Shown in pieces: positions 1 through 5,271 of a DNA stretch of 5,271 bases. Source of the stretch: Candidatus Omnitrophota bacterium (GTDB taxonomy: Bacteria; Omnitrophota; Gorgyraeia; Velamenicoccales; Velamenicoccaceae). Every line of letters begins with the position of its first letter. The stretch's first letter is position 1. The translations under genes and the position numbers were made by a program. The notes under the pieces were generated by a model. It ran no database searches, was not told where the DNA came from, and saw only the letters and a list, made by a program, of their open reading frames with translations. The DNA lies in the NCBI GenBank assembly GCA_028717105.1, contig JAQUOM010000107.1, forward strand, positions 1-5,271. The letters are read 5' to 3'.

Positions 1-1164
1 GGCGAAGGCAAACAGGGCGGCTACACCGTTCCTGCGATGAACCTGCGCACGTTGACCTACGACATGGCGTGCGCCATCTTCAAGGAAGCGATCAAGATCA
101 ATGCGGCCGCGTTTGTTTTTGAGATCGCCCGTTCCGAGATGGGCTATACTGATCAGAAACCGCTGGAGTACGCGACGGTTATCCTTGCGGCGGCGGTGCG
201 CGAAGGGTATCAGGGCCCGGTTTTCATCCAGGGCGACCATTTCCAGGTCAACGCCAAAGGGTATCAGGCAGACCCCGTGAAAGAAGTCGAGGGATTAAAG
301 AAGCTGATCAAGGAATCGATTGAGGCGGGTTTTTATAATATCGACATTGACAGCTCCACCGTCGTGGATTTGAGCAAGGACGATTTGCTGGCGCAGCAGA
401 AACTGAATTCCGAGATCTGCGCGGAACTGACCGCCTATATCCGCGGGATCCAGCCGAAAGGCGTTACTGTTTCTGTCGGAGGCGAGATCGGCGAGGTCGG
501 CAGCAAGAATTCTACGCCGGAAGATATGCGCGCCTTCATGAAGCTGTATTTGGAAAAACTCCCCCCAGGCGTGGAAGGGATTTCCAAGATCAGCGTTCAG
601 ACCGGCACGAGCCATGGCGGCACCGTTCTTCCCGACGGAACGATCGCCAAGGTGAAGCTCGATTTTAACGTGCTCAAGAGCATTTCCGAAGTGTGCAAAA
701 AAGAATACAAGATGGCCGGTTCCGTGCAGCATGGGGCATCGACATTACCGGAGACTGAGTTCCATAAGTTCCCGGAGTTTGACGCGGCGGAAGTGCACCT
801 GGCGACACAGTTCCAGAATATGGTGTTCGACAGTCCGAATTTTCCCGCGGACTTAAAAAAGAAAATTTATGACTGGCTGAAGGTCGAAGCCAAGAACGAA
901 TTCAAGCCCGGCATGACCGACGAGCAATTCTTCTATAAATCAAGGAAGAAAGCCCTTGGGCCGTTCAAGAAAGACATCATGTCGATCAAGGAGAGGGGCA
1001 TGATCGCCAAAGAGGTCGAGTCCAAATTCGCCTTTCTCTTTGACCAGTTGAAGATCAAGGACTCCGCCAGGGCGGTGAAGCAGTTTATTAAAGAAGTCAA
1101 GGTCAAGCCGGCTTTCAGCTCTGAACATCACAAGAAGGCCGAGGCGTTCGAGGGAGACGATTAA
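1..1164 (+). CDS. Class II (zinc-dependent) fructose-bisphosphate aldolase family protein, 5'-truncated by the window edge
   Basis: Family role: reversible aldol cleavage of a ketose bisphosphate to dihydroxyacetone phosphate plus an aldehyde, in the cytoplasm. The frame is open from base 1, and the residues before the first ATG (37) include YTVPAMN, which matches the family's N-terminal 'VPAFN' strand, so the real start lies upstream. Numbering from that Met: QGDH at 65-68 gives the catalytic Asp67 and zinc ligand His68; IDIDSS at 102-107; GGEIGEVG at 148-155 aligns with the conserved GELG segment; GTSHGG at 190-195 supplies zinc ligand His193; QHGAS at 231-235 supplies His232 and the phosphate loop. 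The usual Asn of the following strand appears to be His254. A Lys-rich tail of about 110 residues extends past the point where short GatY-type enzymes end. The family call is firm. The substrate (fructose-, tagatose- or another phosphate) is not determined. No terminator is evident before ilvD. Confidence 0.9.
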   Translation, partial: GEGKQGGYTVPAMNLRTLTYDMACAIFKEAIKINAAAFVFEIARSEMGYTDQKPLEYATVILAAAVREGYQGPVFIQGDHFQVNAKGYQADPVKEVEGLKKLIKESIEAGFYNIDIDSSTVVDLSKDDLLAQQKLNSEICAELTAYIRGIQPKGVTVSVGGEIGEVGSKNSTPEDMRAFMKLYLEKLPPGVEGISKISVQTGTSHGGTVLPDGTIAKVKLDFNVLKSISEVCKKEYKMAGSVQHGASTLPETEFHKFPEFDAAEVHLATQFQNMVFDSPNFPADLKKKIYDWLKVEAKNEFKPGMTDEQFFYKSRKKALGPFKKDIMSIKERGMIAKEVESKFAFLFDQLKIKDSARAVKQFIKEVKVKPAFSSEHHKKAEAFEGDD

Positions 1165-1193
1165 GCGAGACCCGGCTTTGTGTCGGGACGAGC

Positions 1194-1258
1194 TTACCCC
1201 CGCCGTTTTGTTTCGTTTATGGTGAGTGCCGCGAACCAAAATGAAACAGCGGGGGTAA
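1194..1258 (+). promoter_or_regulatory. Long stem-loop in the ilvD leader, candidate cis-regulatory element
   Basis: TTACCCCCGC (1194-1203) is perfectly complementary to GCGGGGGTAA (1249-1258). Inside it, after a 5-nt bulge, TGTTTCGTTT (about 1209-1218) pairs with AAATGAAACA (1239-1248) with one G-U wobble. A further short TGG/CCA pairing leaves a loop of about 13 nt. The right arm ends exactly at the 1259 ATG and contains the only G-rich sequence that could serve as its ribosome binding site. There is no T-tract after the stem, so it does not look like an intrinsic terminator. I do not recognise a known riboswitch, T-box or leader peptide. A dispersed repeat is an alternative explanation. 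The pairing is read directly from sequence; the regulatory role is inference. Confidence 0.55.
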
Positions 1259-1274
1259 ATGGCAGATAAAAAGC

Positions 1275-1279
1275 GAGGG
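1275..1279 (+). promoter_or_regulatory. Ribosome binding site that favours the 1286 start of ilvD
   Basis: GAGGG lies 6 nt upstream of the ATG at 1286, an ordinary Shine-Dalgarno spacing. The earlier in-frame ATG at 1259 has only GGGGG three bases upstream, too close and buried in a hairpin arm. Starting at 1286 also gives the N-terminus MRSDAIKKG, typical of bacterial and archaeal IlvD proteins. Confidence 0.6.
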
Positions 1280-1285
1280 CCATCT

Positions 1286-2944
1286 ATGAGATCCGATGCC
1301 ATCAAAAAAGGTGTTGAGCGCGTTCCGCACAGGGCGTTGTTGCATGCGACCGGCATTTCCCGGCGGGATATGTCCAAGCCGTTCATTGCGGTTGCAACCA
1401 GTTTCAACGACATCATTCCAGGACACATCGGCATGAGGGATCTGGAACGGTTCGTTGAACGCGGTATTGCGGCCGGCGGCGGCGTTCCGTTCTTTTTCGG
1501 TATCCCGGGCATCTGTGACGGGATTGCCATGGGGCATCCGGGGATGCGATATCCTTTGGCCCTGCGCGAACTGATCGCGGATTCCGTGGAATCCTTTGTC
1601 AACGCCCACAGCCTTGACGGCCTGGTCTGCCTGACGAATTGCGACAAGATCACGCCGGGGATGCTGATGGCGGCGGCGCGTCTGGACATTCCGGCGATCG
1701 TCGTGACGGCCGGGCCCATGCTGTCGGGCCGTTACAAGGGGAAACGTTTGTCTCTTGTGGGCGATGCTTTCGAAGTCGTCGGGAAATTCAAGCGCGGCGA
1801 GATCGGCGAGACGGACTTGGCCTGCTTTGAAATGGAATCCTGTCCCGGCGCCGGCGCCTGCCAGGGGCTCTATACGGCCAATACGATGGCGTGTATCACG
1901 GAGGCGATGGGAATGTCTTTGCCGGGATGCGCTACAGCTTTGGCTGTTTCCGCCAAGAAACGCCGCATTGCCGAAGAGTCCGGCGAAGCGATCGTCGGGC
2001 TGGTCAAGAAGAATGTGACGTCCAGACAGATCATGACGCGCCGGGCTTTTGAAAACGGCATCCGTATCGACCTGGCCCTGGGCGGCTCCACCAATACCGT
2101 CCTGCACCTGTTGGCCATCGCCAGGGAAGCAGGCGTGTCCTTGGGTTTGAAAGACTTCGACCGTTTGAGCAGGGAAACGCCCCATATCACCGATCTTCTG
2201 CCCGGCGGCAAACATTTTATGGAAGACCTGGATTATGCGGGCGGGATCCCTGCGGTCATGAAGAGATTAAAGAAAAAGATCGCTCTTTGTCCGACGGTGA
2301 GCGGGCTTTCGACCCACCAGATCGCAGACAGGGCCGTCGTCGGCGATGAGGATGTCATCCGTTCGACAGACGAGGCGTATCACGAAGAAGGCGGGATTGC
2401 GATCCTGCACGGCAATCTGGCGCCGCGCGGCGCGGTGGTCAAACAGTCCGCCGTCAGCGAGGTGATGAGCGTATTCACGGGCAAGGCGAAGGTCTTTGAG
2501 CGGGAAGAAGACGCTCAGAAGGCGATTCTTTCCGGAGAGATCAAACCCGGGATGGTCGTCGTGATCCGTTATGAAGGACCTAGAGGCGGCCCCGGGATGC
2601 GCGAGATGCTGGCGCCGACAGCGGCTATTGTCGGCATGGGCCTGGCCGACAGCGTGGCCTTGATCACGGACGGCCGGTTCTCCGGCGGCACGCAAGGGTG
2701 CTGCATCGGGCACGTTTCTCCCGAGGCGGTCGAAGGCGGGCCGATCGCAGCCATCAAGAATGGCGATCAGATCCTGATTGATCTTCCCAGGAGAAAATTG
2801 GAGTTGAAAATTTCAGAAAAAGAGTTAAAATCAAGACTCAAAAAGGTCAAAATCCCGGCGCCTCACGTGACCGGCGGCTACCTGCTTAGATATTCACGGA
2901 TGGTCTCTTCGGCCGATGAGGGAGCAATACTTAAGTCTTTTTGA
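1286..2944 (+). CDS. ilvD: Dihydroxy-acid dehydratase
   Basis: Cytoplasmic iron-sulfur enzyme (EC 4.2.1.9) that dehydrates 2,3-dihydroxyisovalerate and 2,3-dihydroxy-3-methylvalerate to the 2-oxoacid precursors of valine/leucine and isoleucine. It is 552 residues from the preferred start (561 from the in-frame ATG at 1259), normal for the family. Visible motifs: GICDGIAMGHPGM at 75-87 (Asp78, metal ligand); NCDKITPGM at 118-126 (cluster Cys119, metal ligand Asp120, Lys121, the lysine that is carbamylated in characterised members); CPGAGACQG at 186-194 (cluster Cys186); Glu440 in the MREML segment; TDGRFSGG at 461-468 with catalytic Ser466. The segment that is PCN in plant/mycobacterial [2Fe-2S] enzymes is PGH here (45-47), as in the E. 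coli [4Fe-4S] enzyme, so a [4Fe-4S]-type cluster is inferred. ilvB begins 18 nt downstream, so the two are almost certainly co-transcribed. No frameshift or missing catalytic residue was found. Confidence 0.97.
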   Translation: MRSDAIKKGVERVPHRALLHATGISRRDMSKPFIAVATSFNDIIPGHIGMRDLERFVERGIAAGGGVPFFFGIPGICDGIAMGHPGMRYPLALRELIADSVESFVNAHSLDGLVCLTNCDKITPGMLMAAARLDIPAIVVTAGPMLSGRYKGKRLSLVGDAFEVVGKFKRGEIGETDLACFEMESCPGAGACQGLYTANTMACITEAMGMSLPGCATALAVSAKKRRIAEESGEAIVGLVKKNVTSRQIMTRRAFENGIRIDLALGGSTNTVLHLLAIAREAGVSLGLKDFDRLSRETPHITDLLPGGKHFMEDLDYAGGIPAVMKRLKKKIALCPTVSGLSTHQIADRAVVGDEDVIRSTDEAYHEEGGIAILHGNLAPRGAVVKQSAVSEVMSVFTGKAKVFEREEDAQKAILSGEIKPGMVVVIRYEGPRGGPGMREMLAPTAAIVGMGLADSVALITDGRFSGGTQGCCIGHVSPEAVEGGPIAAIKNGDQILIDLPRRKLELKISEKELKSRLKKVKIPAPHVTGGYLLRYSRMVSSADEGAILKSF

Positions 2945-2948
2945 AATA

Positions 2949-2953
2949 AAGGG
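2949..2953 (+). promoter_or_regulatory. Ribosome binding site that favours the 2963 start of ilvB
   Basis: AAGGG lies 9 nt upstream of the ATG at 2963. The upstream in-frame ATG at 2954 directly abuts this G run, leaving no spacer, so it is a poor start. A third in-frame ATG at 2972 would give MNGAQIL and cannot be excluded. Confidence 0.55.
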
Positions 2954-2962
2954 ATGCGTGTT

Positions 2963-4639
2963 ATGGCAACCATGAATGGTGCACAGATACTGATTGAATG
3001 TCTCAGGCGTGAGGGCGTGGAGGTGATCTTCGGTTATCCCGGAGGCCAGATCCTGCAAACGTTCGATGCCCTCTATGATGTCAAGGATATCAAATTTATC
3101 CTGACGCGTCATGAACAGGGGGCGGCCCATGCCGCAGACGGCTATGCGCGGGCGACCGGCAAGGTCGGCGTTTGTATGTCGACATCCGGGCCCGGGGCTA
3201 CAAACCTGGTGACGGGCATCGCGAACGCCTTTATGGATTCCGTTCCGATGGTCGCCATCACGGGCCAGGTCCGCACATATCTGATCGGCAACGACGCTTT
3301 TCAGGAGTCCGACGTGACGGGGATCACACGGTCGATCACCAAGCATAACTTTTTGGTCAAGGACATCAAAGACCTGGCGCGGACGGTGCGCGAGGCGTTC
3401 TATATCGCATCGACGGGCCGGCCGGGGCCGGTCGTGATCGATTTTCCCTCAGACGTCCAGAACGCGAAAATGGAATTCGAGTGGCCGGAATCGGTTTTCT
3501 TGAGAAGCTATCAGCCCCGTTTTGAAGGGCATCCCGGGCAGATCAAAAAGGCCGCCCGGATGATCGAGAAGGCCTTGCGCCCCATTCTTTATATCGGCGG
3601 CGGCATCATTTCGTCGAACGCCAGCGAAGAATTGAAGGTGCTCGCTGAAAAAAATCAGCTTCCGGTGACGACGACTTTTATGGGCCTGGGGGCTTTTCCC
3701 GGCGCAGACCCTTTGTGTCTGGGGATGCTGGGGATGCACGGCACGGCTTACGCGAATCATGCGATCATGGAATCGGACCTGATCGTTGCCATCGGTGCGC
3801 GTTTTGACGACCGCGTGACCGGGCGCATCGACGCGTTCGCGCCCCATGCCAAGATCATTCATATCGATATCGATCCGACGTCTATCAGCAAGAATATCCG
3901 CGTGGACGTGCCGATCGTGGGAGACGCCAAAGAGGTCCTGCGCGACCTGATCGGCTGCATACGCAAGAAACCCGATACAACCGCGTGGCGGGCTCAGATA
4001 GATAAGTGGCGCAAACAATTCCCTCTGACCTATAAACAGGATGATGTCTTGAGGCCCCAGTTCATCATCGAAAAGATCCAGGAATTGACAAAAGGGGATG
4101 CCATCATTGCGACGGAGGTGGGTCAGAACCAGATGTGGGCGTGTCTTTTTTATCAGCACGCTCATCCGCGCACATGGATTTCTTCGGGGGGCCTGGGCAC
4201 GATGGGGTTTGGTTTGCCGGCGGCCATCGGCGCGCAGCTGGGGCGCCCCGAAAAAGTCGTTTTCGATATCGCAGGCGACGGTTCGATCCAGATGAATATC
4301 CAGGAGCTGGCCACCGCCGTGCAGAACAAGCTGCCCGTCAAGATCGCCATCCTGAATAACGGTTATCTCGGCATGGTGCGTCAATGGCAGGAACTTTTTT
4401 ATAACAAGCGCTATTCCCATACGCCGATGAAGAATCCTGATTTTGTGAAACTCGCCGAGGCCTACGGTGCCAAGGGCATGCGGATCACAAAAAAAGAAGA
4501 TGTTGCCGGCGCGATCAAAGAAGCTTTATCGACACCCAACGTCGTGGTGATGGATTTTGTCATTGAGCCCGAAGAGAACGTTTTTCCCATGGTGCCGGCC
4601 GGCGAAGCCTTGAACCGTATGCTGGGGGGCATGGCGTAG
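2963..4639 (+). CDS. ilvB: Acetohydroxyacid (acetolactate) synthase, large catalytic subunit
   Basis: Thiamine diphosphate- and FAD-dependent enzyme (EC 2.2.1.6) catalysing the first common step of branched-chain amino acid synthesis, condensing pyruvate with pyruvate or 2-oxobutyrate. It has 558 residues from the preferred start, normal length. Three domains are visible: the N-terminal pyrimidine-binding domain with GYPGG (24-28) and catalytic Glu51 in RHEQGAAHAADGYARATG; a central FAD-type domain around 190-340 with GARFDDRVTG (278-287); and the C-terminal diphosphate-binding domain with the GDGS...NN motif (438-441 and 465-466). MVRQWQ (471-476) carries the conserved Trp475. AFQES and TKHNFLVK are typical of true AHAS rather than catabolic acetolactate synthase. 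Two unusual residues are Arg104, directly after GQV (Pro197 in Arabidopsis numbering), and Gln29, after YPGG (Ala122). Adjacent ilvN encodes the partner subunit, supporting the biosynthetic assignment. Confidence 0.96.
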   Translation: MATMNGAQILIECLRREGVEVIFGYPGGQILQTFDALYDVKDIKFILTRHEQGAAHAADGYARATGKVGVCMSTSGPGATNLVTGIANAFMDSVPMVAITGQVRTYLIGNDAFQESDVTGITRSITKHNFLVKDIKDLARTVREAFYIASTGRPGPVVIDFPSDVQNAKMEFEWPESVFLRSYQPRFEGHPGQIKKAARMIEKALRPILYIGGGIISSNASEELKVLAEKNQLPVTTTFMGLGAFPGADPLCLGMLGMHGTAYANHAIMESDLIVAIGARFDDRVTGRIDAFAPHAKIIHIDIDPTSISKNIRVDVPIVGDAKEVLRDLIGCIRKKPDTTAWRAQIDKWRKQFPLTYKQDDVLRPQFIIEKIQELTKGDAIIATEVGQNQMWACLFYQHAHPRTWISSGGLGTMGFGLPAAIGAQLGRPEKVVFDIAGDGSIQMNIQELATAVQNKLPVKIAILNNGYLGMVRQWQELFYNKRYSHTPMKNPDFVKLAEAYGAKGMRITKKEDVAGAIKEALSTPNVVVMDFVIEPEENVFPMVPAGEALNRMLGGMA

Positions 4640-4665
4640 CAGATTTTTGCAAAGCAAAAATCTGC
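4639..4665. repeat. Perfect 12-bp inverted repeat with AAA loop at the ilvB stop codon
   Basis: GCAGATTTTTGC (4639-4650) and GCAAAAATCTGC (4654-4665) are perfect reverse complements separated by AAA. The left arm begins at the last base of the ilvB TAG stop. In RNA this would form a very tight hairpin. No T-run follows on either strand, so it is not a standard intrinsic terminator. It may be an extragenic palindrome, an mRNA stability or processing element within the operon, or part of a small mobile repeat. Confidence 0.8.
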
Positions 4666-4666
4666 A

Positions 4667-4681
4667 GAGCAATCGAGCAAT
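4667..4681. repeat. Tandem GAGCAAT direct repeat between the two hairpins
   Basis: GAGCAAT occurs at 4667-4673 and again at 4675-4681, separated by one C. The second copy begins the left arm of the AT-rich hairpin that follows. It is short and could be chance, but it sits exactly between two palindromes. Confidence 0.45.
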
Positions 4682-4738
4682 AGAAATTAGAAAATAGACA
4701 AAAAATAAAATTCAATTGTGGTCTATTTTCTATTGTTC
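4675..4738. repeat. AT-rich imperfect inverted repeat (hairpin) upstream of ilvN
   Basis: TAGAAAATAGAC (4688-4699) is perfectly complementary to GTCTATTTTCTA (4721-4732), with a 21-nt A/T-rich loop. After a 7-nt bulge on the left side (TAGAAAT, itself a near copy of the adjacent TAGAAAA), the outer arms GAGCAA (4675-4680) and TTGTTC (4733-4738) also pair, with one G-U. The stretch 4675-4740 has 15 G/C in 66 bases (about 23%), in sharp contrast to the GC-rich genes on both sides. The structure ends 6 bases before the ilvN ribosome binding site. It could be an inserted miniature repeat or a leader structure affecting ilvN translation. Confidence 0.65.
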
Positions 4739-4743
4739 AAGGT

Positions 4744-4747
4744 GAGG
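4744..4747 (+). promoter_or_regulatory. Ribosome binding site of ilvN
   Basis: GAGG, within GGTGAGGACG, sits 7 nt upstream of the ATG at 4755. It is the clearest Shine-Dalgarno in the window. ilvN therefore has its own strong initiation site, despite the long spacer separating it from ilvB. Confidence 0.75.
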
Positions 4748-4754
4748 ACGTATT

Positions 4755-5228
4755 ATGAAACATACCATAGCCGTTTTAGTCGAGAACAGGTTTGGTGTTC
4801 TGGCGCGTGTGGCTGGATTGTTTTCCGCCAGGGGTTATAACATCGATTCGTTGACGGTCTCGGAAACCCAGGACCCGAGCGTCTCGCGCATGACGATCGT
4901 CGTCAATGCCGAGGACGAAAGGATCCTGGAGCAGATCAAGAAACAGCTCAACAAGTTGATCGACGTCATTACCGTGACGGACTTCACGAAAAAGGCCTAT
5001 GTTGAGCGGGAGCTTGCGTTCATTAAGATCCTGATCGATGCCAAGACGCTGCCGCAATTGCGGCGGATCATCAAGCGCGCCAAAGCGGAGATCCTTGAAA
5101 AAAAAGAGGATTATATCGTGGTCGAGGTGGCGGCAGACGCAGATCACGTCAGAAATTTCATCAATGAGCTGAAAAGTTTCAAGGTCCTGGAGCTCGTCAG
5201 GTCGGGACGCGTGGCTGTAGCGATATAA
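4755..5228 (+). CDS. ilvN: Acetohydroxyacid synthase, small regulatory subunit
   Basis: Regulatory partner of the upstream large subunit; it activates the catalytic dimer and confers feedback inhibition by valine. It has 157 residues, close to the 163 of E. coli IlvH, so both domains are present: an N-terminal ACT domain (about 1-80) and the C-terminal small-subunit domain (about 85-157, including VERELAFIKI at 83-92). The segment ENRFGVLARVAGLFSARGYN aligns without gaps to IlvH, and Asn11, Gly14 and Asn29, the positions implicated in valine binding in E. coli IlvH, are all kept. Valine sensitivity is therefore expected, by inference. SVSRMTIVV (42-50) and the EQIKKQLNKLIDVI helix are also characteristic. 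The symbol ilvH is equally applicable. The gene is separated from ilvB by a 115-nt spacer rich in inverted repeats, longer than the usual tight coupling of these two genes. Confidence 0.96.
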   Translation: MKHTIAVLVENRFGVLARVAGLFSARGYNIDSLTVSETQDPSVSRMTIVVNAEDERILEQIKKQLNKLIDVITVTDFTKKAYVERELAFIKILIDAKTLPQLRRIIKRAKAEILEKKEDYIVVEVAADADHVRNFINELKSFKVLELVRSGRVAVAI

Positions 5229-5271
5229 AAAATTTACAAAACATCAACATTAACCCCTTGTGTTTGCATCT

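Noticed and set aside
1171..1187. CCCG/CGGG mini-hairpin after the aldolase stop, considered as its terminator
   Set aside because: Only 4 bp with a 9-nt loop and no following T-run.
1219..1269. A 16-codon open frame (ATG at 1219, TAA at 1267) overlapping the ilvD start, considered as an attenuation leader peptide
   Set aside because: It has no Shine-Dalgarno, contains only two valines and no leucine or isoleucine codons, and lies inside the stem-loop.
1217..2215. Long minus-strand open frame of 332 codons opposite ilvD
   Set aside because: It is a shadow of a GC-rich gene. The plus strand encodes an intact IlvD with all motifs, and the antisense product resembles no family I recognise.
3449..4420. 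Long minus-strand open frame of 323 codons opposite ilvB
   Set aside because: Antisense shadow of the intact IlvB coding sequence, with composition typical of reverse-frame translation.
4700..4740. AT-rich segment considered as a separate ilvN promoter
   Set aside because: Several -10-like AT words occur, but none has a matching -35 at 16-18 nt. In DNA of about 23% GC such words are expected by chance.
5229..5271. AT-rich sequence after ilvN, considered as a terminator or the start of ilvC
   Set aside because: No stem-loop and no coding start can be supported in 43 bases.

Overview
The window is a conserved, all-plus-strand metabolic segment from a bacterium of moderately high GC. In order it holds the 3'-most part of a class II (zinc) aldolase gene, then ilvD, the ilvB-type catalytic subunit of acetohydroxyacid synthase, and its ilvN/ilvH-type regulatory subunit. 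The organism cannot be named from this sequence alone. The compact ilvD-ilvB-ilvN order and the moderately GC-rich coding DNA with AT-rich intergenic palindromes would suit an uncultured environmental lineage (Omnitrophota, Nitrospirota or a deltaproteobacterium-like group). That is a low-confidence inference.

Layout: 1-1164 is the aldolase, whose reading frame is open to the left edge, so its true start lies outside the window. 1165-1258 is a short intergenic region dominated by a long stem-loop that ends directly at the first possible ilvD start codon. ilvD follows, preferred start 1286 and stop at 2944. An 18-nt gap leads to ilvB (preferred start 2963, stop at 4639). 4640-4754 is an intergenic spacer of unusual composition with two inverted repeats: a perfect 12-bp palindrome touching the ilvB stop codon, and an AT-rich imperfect hairpin just before the ilvN ribosome binding site. 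ilvN is 4755-5228. The final 43 bases are AT-rich and contain no recognisable gene or terminator.

Function: IlvB and IlvN together form acetohydroxyacid synthase, which makes 2-acetolactate from pyruvate, or 2-aceto-2-hydroxybutyrate from pyruvate plus 2-oxobutyrate. IlvD dehydrates the dihydroxyacids two steps later, giving the 2-oxoacid precursors of valine, leucine and isoleucine. The intermediate enzyme, IlvC, is not in the window and could lie just downstream. The aldolase is a central-carbon enzyme and is probably a neighbour rather than a pathway member.

I see no novel multi-gene system. The points worth a second look are the three non-coding hairpins, two non-consensus residues at classical inhibitor-site positions of IlvB, and active-site deviations in the aldolase.
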